Positions 14,855 through 21,451 of a stretch of 21,451 nt of DNA are shown one piece after another (the stretch's first letter is position 1; every line of letters starts with the position of its first letter). The DNA is taken from contig CAMDKT010000021.1 in NCBI GenBank assembly GCA_945900935.1, positions 1 to 21,451 of the forward strand, read 5' to 3'. The notes beneath the pieces were generated by a model that worked only from the letters and a program-made list of their open reading frames with translations, did not search any database and was not told where the DNA came from. A program made the translations under genes and the position numbers. Origin of the DNA: Candidatus Sulfopaludibacter sp. SbA3. GTDB lineage: Bacteria; Acidobacteriota; Terriglobia; Bryobacterales; Bryobacteraceae.

Positions 14855-15351
14855 AATCTCAGAATATCAAACTGGCACCAGTGTGGTGCTGCGTTTCCAA
14901 TCCGGGACCGCAACTCCTCGCTCAACCCTTGCTCGACTTCTTCGGTGATGAGGCCTACGGCGTCCATTCCTCGGACGTGCACCCGGTCTTTGTCGCGGTT
15001 GGAACTGAGTTTCATCCGCAGCAAGTCCCCCACCGGTATGACCAGGAAATCCTGGCCATGTATCCCGACGCGAACCGGGCGAATCGTGGGATGAGACTCG
15101 AATTGCGCCGCCTTAACCTTCTCGCCTGTAAAAAGTAAGTGAATCGCGTTGCGTCCGCTATTAGCCTCACCGTAAAGCAGCATATCCAAGCCGGCGGAGT
15201 GCCGGAAGCCATGCTCTTCCGCAATGGCGACGACGCGAGCCAGATCGTCCCGTTGGATCATCACGTCGATGTCACGTGTCAGCGACGAGTGCGTGGAATC
15301 AGCGTTCTCCACATGGAGGAAAACAGCGAGTCCGTCCTCGCAGCCTTCCAT
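14803..15351 (-). CDS. Nucleotidyltransferase-fold protein, probably 5'-truncated
   Basis: About 182 residues from the ATG at 15351. D-G-L-A-V-F-L-H-V-E near the N-terminus and L-T-R-D-I-D-V-M-I-Q-R-D-D-L match the G-G-x-A-V ... D-x-D core of MNT/AbiEii-like nucleotidyltransferases. I-H-L-L-F-T-G-E-K-V and V-I-P-V-G-D-L-L-R-M-K-L follow as in that family. Relatives begin 25-35 residues before the G-G-L-A-V turn; here that part is missing and the turn reads E-D-G-L, one catalytic Gly position being altered. There is no Shine-Dalgarno before 15351; a TTG about 54 nt further upstream is an alternative. The tssK start lies only 76 bp away on the other strand, so the end was probably lost at that junction. 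The enzyme may be inactive. It overlaps the RHH gene by 52 bp. Confidence 0.6.
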   Translation of the reverse strand: MEGCEDGLAVFLHVENADSTHSSLTRDIDVMIQRDDLARVVAIAEEHGFRHSAGLDMLLYGEANSGRNAIHLLFTGEKVKAAQFESHPTIRPVRVGIHGQDFLVIPVGDLLRMKLSSNRDKDRVHVRGMDAVGLITEEVEQGLSEELRSRIGNAAPHWCQFDILRLWPRAAGLRHGDLFGKV

Positions 15352-15426
15352 CGGAGGGAGAAGCTGCGCCTCTCCGTCAGCCCTGTCGCCCGCCAAGTGC
15401 GTGCCCGTGTTACCTTTGGAGTCGCT

Positions 15427-16785
15427 ATGAGGCAACTGCAACCGGTGATCTGGATGAAGGGGACATTCCTGAGTCCCCAGCATTTGCAAACACAGGATCG
15501 ATTTATTGAAAGCACGCTCCGCTTCCATACCGAGGCGCTTAGCTTCCGCCCATGGGGCTTCGGGCATGTGCGTATCGATCACGAACAGTTGGCGGCCGGA
15601 AACATCGCCGTCGCCTCCGCGGCCGGAATCTTCCCCGATGGGATGCCCTTCGATATTCCGGCGCCCGACACGCCGCCGCCGCCCAAGCCGCTCGCCGAAG
15701 CCTTCGACGTCGATCAGAACGAGCTCGACGTGTTCCTTTGCATTCCGGAGCAGCGCATTCCCGGATTGAATATTTCGCTCGCCACGCGCAAGGATTCCGG
15801 AACCCGGTACTTCTCCGAAGTCGCCATGCTCCGCGACGAAAACAGCGGGCTGAACGAGAAGCCCGTTCAAGTAGCCCGCAAGAACTTCCGCATCCTCACG
15901 AGCAATGAATCGCTCGACGGCTACTCCACCATTCGCTTCGCGCGCATCCGGCGTAATCCCACCGGCACGTTGGATGTCGATCAGAAATTTGTGCCGCCGA
16001 CCCTCGACATCAGCGGCACGGAATATCTGCTCGCCCTGACGCGCCGCCTGATCGAAATCCTCAGCGCGAAGAGCTCGCTCCTGGCCAATCAAAGGCGGCA
16101 AAAAAATCTGAGTCTGGCCGATTTCGGCACCGCCGATATCGCCAACTTCTGGCTCCTCTACACCATCAATTCCCACTTCCCGCAGTTCCAGCATTTGTTG
16201 GAAGTCCGGCGCGGCCACCCGGAAAAATTGTACGAAACAATGGCCTCGCTGGCCGGTTCGTTGACGACGTTTTCCATCAACCTGCACCCGCGCGACCTGC
16301 CGAAGTATGACCACGATAATCTCGGAGGCTGCTTCACGGAACTCGATGAGCAGATTCGGACGCTCCTGGAGACGGTCGTGCCCAGCAACTTCGTTTCATT
16401 GCCGCTGAAGCTGATGCAACCCAGCATTTACGGCACGCCGCTGGCCGAGGATCGATTTCTCCGCAACACCCGCATGTATCTGGCGATCTCGGCTGATATG
16501 AACGAGGGCGATCTCATCGCCAAGACGCCTTACCTCGTCAAGGTCTGTTCGGCCAATCACATTGAGCATCTGGTCCGCCAGGCGCTCCCCGGCGTGTCGT
16601 TGACGCATGCGCCAAAACCGCCCAGCGCGGTGCCGGTTAAGTTGAACTGCCAGTACTTCAGCATCGCCATGACCGGCGGCGCGTGGGAGGCGATCACGCG
16701 CGCCCGCAATCTGGCGGCGTATGTCCCCGGCGATCTGCCGAAGCCGAACCTGGAGTTGATTATTCTACTGCCGGAGGCGGGCTAA
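15427..16785 (+). CDS. tssK: Type VI secretion baseplate subunit TssK
   Basis: A 452-residue protein of the TssK family (VasE/ImpJ), the trimeric adaptor joining the type VI baseplate wedge to the membrane complex. The N-terminal signature V-I-W-M-K-G-T-F-L-S-P-Q-H-L-Q with Q-D-R-F-I-E is typical, as is the full length near 440-450. The region F-D-V-D-Q-N-E-L-D-V-F-L-C-I-P and the C-terminal F-S-I-A-M-T-G-G-A-W-E are also family-like. ATG at 15427 is set by GGAG at 15418-15421. No other tss gene lies in the window: upstream is the decayed nucleotidyltransferase patch and downstream a transposase remnant and tRNA-Gly. The gene appears intact, so either the rest of the system lies elsewhere or this is a leftover. 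Confidence 0.9.
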   Translation: MRQLQPVIWMKGTFLSPQHLQTQDRFIESTLRFHTEALSFRPWGFGHVRIDHEQLAAGNIAVASAAGIFPDGMPFDIPAPDTPPPPKPLAEAFDVDQNELDVFLCIPEQRIPGLNISLATRKDSGTRYFSEVAMLRDENSGLNEKPVQVARKNFRILTSNESLDGYSTIRFARIRRNPTGTLDVDQKFVPPTLDISGTEYLLALTRRLIEILSAKSSLLANQRRQKNLSLADFGTADIANFWLLYTINSHFPQFQHLLEVRRGHPEKLYETMASLAGSLTTFSINLHPRDLPKYDHDNLGGCFTELDEQIRTLLETVVPSNFVSLPLKLMQPSIYGTPLAEDRFLRNTRMYLAISADMNEGDLIAKTPYLVKVCSANHIEHLVRQALPGVSLTHAPKPPSAVPVKLNCQYFSIAMTGGAWEAITRARNLAAYVPGDLPKPNLELIILLPEAG

Positions 16786-17121
16786 CCCAACTTCCGCAGT
16801 TTGAAAAGTCTTCACTACAAACCGTGTTGAGGAAGTGATGAGGGCATCTGTAAGCCGAGGCGCTGAAGCAAAATTGCCTGGTGCCAAACGGGCCGCAATT
16901 TCAAATCGGATTTGTATATCCGAAACGCCTCCTCTTCGGCGCTCGCGTATGCTCGCCAAAAATCATCCAGCCGCCCGCCGCCAGCGGGGATCATAACGCC
17001 TTGCCCTGCCGCGGCTTGGCGGCCACGGTATCGGGGCCCAAGAGGGTAAGAATCAGCGTCTTTGCGGCTTACCGCAGTGGACGGGAAGAAGTTGCTGAAT
17101 CTTCCCAAGTCATTGCAAAGT
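16786..17121. other. Intergenic stretch with mobile-element debris
   Basis: Apart from the transposase remnant at 16815-16970 this stretch holds nothing I can name. The part between the remnant and tRNA-Gly contains no intact frame or obvious promoter. Confidence 0.6.
16815..16970 (-). pseudogene. Transposase C-terminal remnant (IS4/IS1634-like)
   Basis: About 51 codons on the minus strand. L-D-D-F-W-R-A-Y-A-S-A-E-E-E-A-F-R then I-Y-K-S-D-L-K-L-R-P-V-W-H-Q resembles the E-A-A-F-R-x-L-K-S-D-L-x-L-R-P-I-F-H-Q block that holds the last catalytic Glu of IS4-superfamily DDE transposases. It jumps at once to I-L-L-Q-R-L-G-L-Q-M-P and a stop, which looks like the extreme C-terminus. The roughly 80-100 residues expected between are missing, pointing to an internal deletion. 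No terminal repeats or upstream transposase are present. Confidence 0.5.
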
Positions 17122-17196
<75 letters not shown>

Positions 17197-17248
17197 TCAG
17201 TGCCCACCATTTTAGCACCAATACGTCCAACTGCCACCAGCCCTGCCG

Positions 17249-17254
17249 TACAAT
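17249..17254 (+). promoter_or_regulatory. -10 box of the P460 gene, leaderless start
   Basis: TACAAT followed by six bases and the ATG at 17261, so initiation is predicted at the A of ATG. There is no Shine-Dalgarno and no clear -35. Confidence 0.45.
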
Positions 17255-17260
17255 TTAGAA

Positions 17261-17773
17261 ATGCGCCGCATCACTCTCCTCCTCCTCACCGTCGCACTCC
17301 ACGCTCAAATCCCTCAATATGCGGGCAAAGCCGTCCTGAAAACCCCCGAAAACTACCGGGACTGGTACTTTGTAGGATCCAACCTTGGCATCTCCTACTC
17401 CGAAAACGCCAGTAAAGAAAACTTTTTCAAAAATATCTACATCCCCAAAACCGCCGCCGACGCCTTCAAAAAAACCGGCGTGTTTCCCGAAAAAACCATG
17501 CTCGTCATGGAAGTGTACCAACCAACGAAAGACGCTTCCCCGGCCAAGCAAGGCCAGTTCGAAGGCAAATTCGTCGGCGTCGAAGTAGCCGTGAAGGACA
17601 AGGACGCCGTCGCCGAAGGCTGGGCTTATTACAACTTCATCGGCGACAATGGTCAGCAAAAATCCACCGCCAAAGCCTTCGGCAAACAGGCCTGCTGGAG
17701 TTGTCACAAAGAGCACGGCGCCAAAGACAACGTTTTCGTCCAGTTCTATCCTCGCCTCCGGGACAAGGACTAA
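17261..17773 (+). CDS. Exported cytochrome P460-family c-type heme protein
   Basis: A 170-residue periplasmic protein with a signal peptide (MRRITLLLLTVALHAQ) and one heme-c attachment site CWSCH (Cys145, Cys148, His149) near the C-terminus, then H-G-A-K-D-N-V-F-V-Q-F-Y-P. P460-family proteins oxidise hydroxylamine or bind NO through a heme crosslinked to a lysine; several lysines lie in the middle strands but I cannot tell which, if any, is the crosslink. Cytochrome P460-like relatives without that lysine act as plain heme proteins. It is followed after 3 nt by a zinc dehydrogenase gene, with which it is presumably co-transcribed. The third codon positions are strongly C-biased, with Lys-rich composition unlike the flanking genes. 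Confidence 0.82.
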   Translation: MRRITLLLLTVALHAQIPQYAGKAVLKTPENYRDWYFVGSNLGISYSENASKENFFKNIYIPKTAADAFKKTGVFPEKTMLVMEVYQPTKDASPAKQGQFEGKFVGVEVAVKDKDAVAEGWAYYNFIGDNGQQKSTAKAFGKQACWSCHKEHGAKDNVFVQFYPRLRDKD

Positions 17774-17776
17774 CCC

Positions 17777-18796
17777 ATGCGCGCCGCGTTCTACAAAGGC
17801 AATCGAACCATCGAGATTGGCGACTGTCCGGCCCACACGCCGGGGGCGGGTCAAGTCCAGCTCCGCGTCTCCCACTGCGGCATTTGCGGTACCGATCTCC
17901 ATCTATTTCACGGCAACATGGATCATCGCGTCAGCTTCCCCCAAGTCATTGGACACGAAAGCAGCGCCGTCATCGAAGCCATTGGCGACGAAGTTACCGC
18001 CTACCAAAAAGGCGACCGCGTCACCGTCCGCCCGCTCGATTCCTGCGGCCAATGCCCCGCCTGCAAAAAAGGTCATAGCCACGTCTGCCAAAAACTCAAA
18101 TTCATCGGCATCGACGCGCCCGGTGCCATGCAGGGCCTCTGGACCGTCCCCGCCCACACGCTCCACCGTCTTCCCGATAACCTCCCCCTGCGGGACGCGG
18201 CATTAATAGAACCCATTGCCGTCGCCTGCCACGATGTCCGCCTCGGCGAAGTCAAACCCGGCGAATTCGCTGTCGTCATCGGCGGCGGTCCTATCGGCGC
18301 CCTCGTCGCGTTAGTCGCCCAACACAAAGGCGCTCGCGTCATCGTCACCGAAATCAACCCGTTCCGCATCAAGCTGCTCCAACAACTCGGCCTCGAAGTC
18401 TACGATCCCCGTTCCAACGATATTCCTTCCCTCGTCCAATCGGAAACACGAGAAGCCGGCGCCGACGTTGTCTTCGAAGTCTCCGGTGCCGCCGCCGGCG
18501 CGGAGTTAATGACCAAACTTCCCGGCGTTCGCGGCCGCGTCGTCATGGTCGCCGTTTTCCCGAAACCCGTCCCCGTCGATCTCCACAAATTCTTCTGGCG
18601 CGAAATGCGCCTGATCGGCACGCGCGTTTACGAGCCCCAGGATTTCGATGAAGCCATCGATCTGCTCGCAAACACGCCCATCCCCTTCCGGCAGCTCATC
18701 ACCGGCATCTATCCGCTCGACGGCCTGGAAAAAGGTCTCATCGAAATGGAGCAAGGCGCCGATGTAATGAAAATACTTATCGACTGCGCGAGTTAG
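17777..18796 (+). CDS. Zinc-dependent medium-chain dehydrogenase (sorbitol/threonine DH-like)
   Basis: A 339-residue cytoplasmic MDR-family alcohol dehydrogenase. Catalytic zinc ligands are Cys37 (G-I-C-G-T-D), His60-Glu61 (I-G-H-E) and Glu145 (L-I-E-P). The structural zinc lobe is Cys90, Cys93, Cys96 and Cys104. The Rossmann fold has V-I-G-G-G-P-I-G-A at 167-175. It resembles sorbitol, threonine and butanediol dehydrogenases; the substrate is not determined. AAGGA at 17765-17769 is a good Shine-Dalgarno with a 7-nt spacer to this ATG, inside the preceding gene's end. The 3' end overlaps the convergent exported-protein gene by 20 bp. Confidence 0.92.
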   Translation: MRAAFYKGNRTIEIGDCPAHTPGAGQVQLRVSHCGICGTDLHLFHGNMDHRVSFPQVIGHESSAVIEAIGDEVTAYQKGDRVTVRPLDSCGQCPACKKGHSHVCQKLKFIGIDAPGAMQGLWTVPAHTLHRLPDNLPLRDAALIEPIAVACHDVRLGEVKPGEFAVVIGGGPIGALVALVAQHKGARVIVTEINPFRIKLLQQLGLEVYDPRSNDIPSLVQSETREAGADVVFEVSGAAAGAELMTKLPGVRGRVVMVAVFPKPVPVDLHKFFWREMRLIGTRVYEPQDFDEAIDLLANTPIPFRQLITGIYPLDGLEKGLIEMEQGADVMKILIDCAS

Positions 18797-19526
18797 CCGC
18801 CCGCCGCGCCCAAATCTGCACGTTCAAATCCGAACTCTTATTCCACGCCGCGCCCGTCGCGTCGTACTCGTGAGCATACCGCCCCGCCGCTTCAAACAGC
18901 AGCAATCTTCCATCCGCCCCATCGGACGGTGCCTCTCCTTGCGTCGCGTTCGAACCATGCGTGAACCACGGATAGATCTCGCCCTTCTCGCCCGCGCTCC
19001 GTCCCAGCCCCCACGCCCCAAACCGATATCTCTGGCCGCCCTCGACGCGCAGATTCAAGTTCCGAAACTCAATCTGATAGATCTTCAAATGTGCCCCGAA
19101 GTTTTCGTACAACGGCGCATCTGTCGCTTCGCTGATCGCCACATCCGCCCCTTCCACAGCATTCGACCCCCGCGCCAAGCGACCCGAAACAACCGGCGTC
19201 AAATCTTCCTCAGGCCCGCCCACATACAGCCGCAAGTCCTGATACACATCGCCCAAATGCGCGGGCTCAGCGCCAAACGCCCCCGGCACCGCCCACACGC
19301 GCAGCGTGTTCACCACCCATCGTTCTCCGGCCTTGCCAATCACAAAATCATCGCCCACGAACCCTTGGCTATACAGGGTCCAACGCACGTTGGATCGCGC
19401 CGTGACACCCGCCGTATCGTTCCAGTTCGCCCGCGGCAACCCGCGGTCAACCACCAGCGTTCCGTCTTCCTGCGCGAAGGCGCTACCGGCAAATAGAAAA
19501 AGAGTTCCCATCAGGCGATGAATCAT
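18777..19526 (-). CDS. Exported protein of unknown function
   Basis: I do not recognise a family. It is about 249 residues with a signal peptide (M-I-H-R-L-M-G-T-L-F-L-F-A-G-S-A-F-A, cleavage after A-F-A likely). The mature part is rich in short beta strands and aromatic residues: G-D-D-F-V-I-G near residue 60, W-V-V-N-T-L-R-V-W-A-V-P-G, R-L-Y-V-G-G, and F-E-A-A-G-R-Y-A near the end, fitting a secreted beta-sandwich. I chose the ATG at 19526 because AGGA sits five nt before it; ATGs at 19538 and 19529 are also possible. It lies 17 bp after the other exported-protein gene, suggesting one operon, and overlaps the convergent dehydrogenase gene by 20 bp. Confidence 0.7.
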   Translation of the reverse strand: MIHRLMGTLFLFAGSAFAQEDGTLVVDRGLPRANWNDTAGVTARSNVRWTLYSQGFVGDDFVIGKAGERWVVNTLRVWAVPGAFGAEPAHLGDVYQDLRLYVGGPEEDLTPVVSGRLARGSNAVEGADVAISEATDAPLYENFGAHLKIYQIEFRNLNLRVEGGQRYRFGAWGLGRSAGEKGEIYPWFTHGSNATQGEAPSDGADGRLLLFEAAGRYAHEYDATGAAWNKSSDLNVQIWARRAANSRSR

Positions 19527-19543
19527 CATAGTCCTCATTCTAA

Positions 19544-20119
19544 TTAATTTTCGCCCGCTATGGTTTTGTCTTCGGTGACGACACTTTGCAGCAGGGACGG
19601 CAGCGGCACCGGCTTGCTCGTGTCGAACTTCTCGACCTGCCGCGACCCCACCACATTGATCATCTTCTCCACCAGAAACGCCGGCAGCCGGATGCTCTCA
19701 AAATACGCCTTCTCCACCGAAAACGTGACGACCCCGCCAGTCGCTTTGAACCGCAAATCAACCCAGATTTCCTTTTTCCCGTTCAACACCGGCTGCAACA
19801 GGCCCGGTATCGTTCCCGGCCGCGCTTTCTCCACCACGTCAAAATCCACTACCGTTAGCGTGGAGACGTAGTTCGCCGGGAAAAACTTCACGCTCAGCCG
19901 ATCCAGCCCCGGCCGCGGATTCACCGTCTGCGCATGGCGCAGATACTCGTTTACCTCGGCCTCCGTCAACTGAAACCGCACCTTCTGCTTCGTCGTTTGC
20001 GCCGAAGATAAATCGTCAAAAAGCCGCAACACTTTTTGCACCGCCGCCGACTGTGCGCTCGCGCCCAGTACCGAAACTACAACAACTAACAATCGAATAA
20101 ATATCACTCCCACCATCAT
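19544..20119 (-). CDS. Exported protein of unknown function, possible lipid-binding fold
   Basis: About 191 residues with a strongly hydrophobic signal peptide ending G-A-S-A-Q. The mature domain has R-F-Q-L-T-E-A-E-V-N-E-Y-L, then alternating strands S-V-K-F-F-P-A-N-Y, L-T-V-V-D-F-D-V-V, W-V-D-L-R-F-K-A and an F-E-S-I-R-L-P-A-F-L segment. The pattern of a 'T-E-x-E-x-N-x-Y-L' opening followed by long strands recalls TULIP-like lipid-binding periplasmic proteins, but this is only resemblance. The start is uncertain: ATG at 20119 or 20116 gives a normal signal peptide, and 20128 adds three residues. It precedes the other exported gene by 17 bp. Confidence 0.65.
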   Translation of the reverse strand: MMVGVIFIRLLVVVVSVLGASAQSAAVQKVLRLFDDLSSAQTTKQKVRFQLTEAEVNEYLRHAQTVNPRPGLDRLSVKFFPANYVSTLTVVDFDVVEKARPGTIPGLLQPVLNGKKEIWVDLRFKATGGVVTFSVEKAYFESIRLPAFLVEKMINVVGSRQVEKFDTSKPVPLPSLLQSVVTEDKTIAGEN

Positions 20120-20128
20120 ACGATCCAT

Positions 20129-20287
20129 CGCCGTCGCCAGCGCTGGAGGCCAGCCGGAAGATGACGGATTGAAGCCGATTTCAAAAACAACGCTGCCTAC
20201 GCCAGTCGCATTGTCAGCCCTACGCCCGTCATCGGGGGTACGGCGGATGCATACTTCGACCATCTCTTTGAAGGGGAAACGCACATG
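20129..20287. other. Short intergenic region between minus-strand genes
   Basis: 159 bp between the deacylase stop and the exported-protein start. No clear promoter or terminator; a plus-strand frame is open but resembles no family. Confidence 0.5.
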
Positions 20288-21451
20288 CTACTGCCGCGTT
20301 ACAATCGCCCCTGGCCGCGCGCCCGTATGAACGCCGCGGTCAAGCACCACCGTCCCATTCACAATCACAAACTCCACGCCCGTCGCATACTGATGCGGCT
20401 TATCATAAGTGGCGTTGTCAATGATCGTCTTCGGATCAAACACGGTAACATCCGCCGGGAACCCCGCGCGTAATAACCCCCGGTCATAAATCCGTAGCTT
20501 TGAAGCATTCGCCGAAGTCATTTTGCGAATCGCCTCCTCCATCGTGATCACTTTCTCATCTCGCACATACCGCCCCAACACGCGCGGAAACGTCCCGTAA
20601 AACCGGGGATGCGGATGCTGCTGCGCCAATAGCCCTTCCGTCGCGATCGCCGTTCCATCGGAACCAATGGAAACAAACGGCGTCTTCATCGCAAACCGCA
20701 TGTCCTCCTCCGAATGATGGAAAAATACTGTCGGCACCGACGCGCCATTATCCGTCAAAACCTTGAACAACACATCCACCGGATCGCCGCCAATATCCCG
20801 AATGACTTCATTCATCCGCCGCCCCTGATACTTCTTATAGGCAGGGTTCGACAGCTCGGCCAGCAGCATCCCTTCCCACGAACCCGTCGCCGTGTAGTGG
20901 TTATACCAATTAGTCCCCGGAATGCCATTCAACACTTCGCTTCGCAGCCGCTCGCGCAACGAGGCGTTCCCGATATTCTCCATCAATTTCGCCCGCCCGC
21001 CTTCATGCGCCCAAGGCGGCAGGATACTGGCCAGGTTATTCTGCCCGGCGCGATACGGATACACATGCGCCTCCACTTCCTGCCCCTGCGCCCGCGCATT
21101 CCCAATCATCCCAATCAGCTCCGGCATCTGCCCCCATAACTTGTGATCGGCAATCTTGATGTGAATCACATCAACGGGCAGCGAAGCCCGCTTCCCGATC
21201 TCAATCGCCTCCCGCACGGACTCAAACACACCCTGTCCCTCCGTCCGCATATGAGTCGAATAAATGCCGCCGAATTTCGACGCCTCCTCGCACATCGCCA
21301 CCAGCGTGTTCGTGTCGATCCAGTTTCCCGGCGGCCCGCTCAGCGAACTCGAAACGCCCAACGCGCCATCCGCCATCGCCTGCCGAACCGCTGCCCTCAT
21401 CTTCACTAACTCATCCGCGGAAGGCGGCCCCGCTTTTGGTCCGCGTGTTTG
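20288..21451 (-). CDS. N-acyl-D-amino-acid deacylase family amidohydrolase, partial
   Basis: 387 residues of a metal-dependent amidohydrolase; the frame is open to the right edge, so the N-terminus (about 130-150 residues, with the H-x-H metal motif) lies outside. Visible metal or catalytic residues are the His of G-G-I-Y-S-T-H-M-R, the His of V-I-H-I-K and the Asp of S-I-G-S-D-G-T-A, in the order expected for D-aminoacylase. The C-terminus has the usual small beta domain, A-D-V-T-V-F-D-P-K-T-I-I-D and V-I-V-N-G-T-V-V. It would hydrolyse N-acyl-D-amino acids or related imides. Whether it is exported cannot be judged without the N-terminus. It is followed by the exported-protein genes on the same strand after 168 bp. 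Confidence 0.9.
   Translation of the reverse strand, partial: QTRGPKAGPPSADELVKMRAAVRQAMADGALGVSSSLSGPPGNWIDTNTLVAMCEEASKFGGIYSTHMRTEGQGVFESVREAIEIGKRASLPVDVIHIKIADHKLWGQMPELIGMIGNARAQGQEVEAHVYPYRAGQNNLASILPPWAHEGGRAKLMENIGNASLRERLRSEVLNGIPGTNWYNHYTATGSWEGMLLAELSNPAYKKYQGRRMNEVIRDIGGDPVDVLFKVLTDNGASVPTVFFHHSEEDMRFAMKTPFVSIGSDGTAIATEGLLAQQHPHPRFYGTFPRVLGRYVRDEKVITMEEAIRKMTSANASKLRIYDRGLLRAGFPADVTVFDPKTIIDNATYDKPHQYATGVEFVIVNGTVVLDRGVHTGARPGAIVTRQ

Noticed and set aside
15139..15426. Upstream in-frame extension of tssK by 96 codons
   Set aside because: It is antisense to the nucleotidyltransferase gene; the TssK signature starts directly at the ATG at 15427, which has a good GGAG site.
20180..20340. 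Plus-strand open frame with a protein-like stretch Y-A-S-R-I-V-S-P-T-P-V-I-G-G
   Set aside because: No start codon with a ribosome site, no family match, and it overlaps the deacylase end; treated as chance.

Overview
The window reads as a GC-rich chromosomal segment of a free-living heterotroph. My best guess is Acidobacteriota, near Bryobacter or Solibacter. That guess rests on the mix of Tat-exported Gfo/Idh/MocA oxidoreductases, an exported sulfatase, a DinB protein with a twin-arginine leader, a PAP2/LssY pair and a P460-type cytochrome. No rRNA or taxonomic marker was available, so it is an inference. There is no CRISPR array, intact insertion sequence, prophage or origin.

Layout. Positions 1-849 hold no recognisable intact gene. 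They carry a striking 33-nt-arm palindrome (537-613) flanked on the minus strand by stop-free frames that look like a decayed gene. A zincin metallopeptidase gene (minus) and a ferredoxin gene (plus) start inside one shared CATG. The ferredoxin leads into cmk and lysC, and lysC starts with TTG overlapping the cmk stop. Next come a PAP2 membrane phosphatase with an overlapping exported LssY_C protein, tRNA-Cys(GCA), and a DinB gene that abuts a convergent MATE > sulfatase > nitrilase-family operon (minus strand, 10561 to 6957). A plus-strand gene at 10647 fuses a beta-sandwich-like N-terminus to a nucleoside-deoxyribosyltransferase/TIR-like domain; this is the most defence-like gene here. Two tandem, roughly four-fifths identical Gfo/Idh/MocA genes follow, behind an exact extended -10 promoter that sits right on the start codon.

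Positions 14315-15351 are a decayed accessory patch on the minus strand. It holds a nucleotidyltransferase gene that looks 5'-truncated, a ribbon-helix-helix antitoxin-like gene, a 46-residue overlapping small gene, and a second fragment of the same nucleotidyltransferase. Beside it lies an orphan type VI secretion tssK. After that come a transposase remnant, tRNA-Gly(CCC), a P460-cytochrome/zinc-dehydrogenase pair, two exported proteins of unknown function (minus), and an N-acyl-D-amino-acid deacylase running off the right edge.

Two themes stand out. First, three genes without a Shine-Dalgarno (MATE, first Gfo/Idh/MocA, P460) each have a -10 hexamer 5-7 nt before ATG, which suggests leaderless mRNAs. 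Second, the 14.3-17.2 kb stretch, between the oxidoreductase pair and tRNA-Gly, looks like a scar zone of accessory gene turnover. I did not find a clear-cut new system. The best candidates for one are the 10647 fusion protein and the nucleotidyltransferase/RHH/small-protein cluster.
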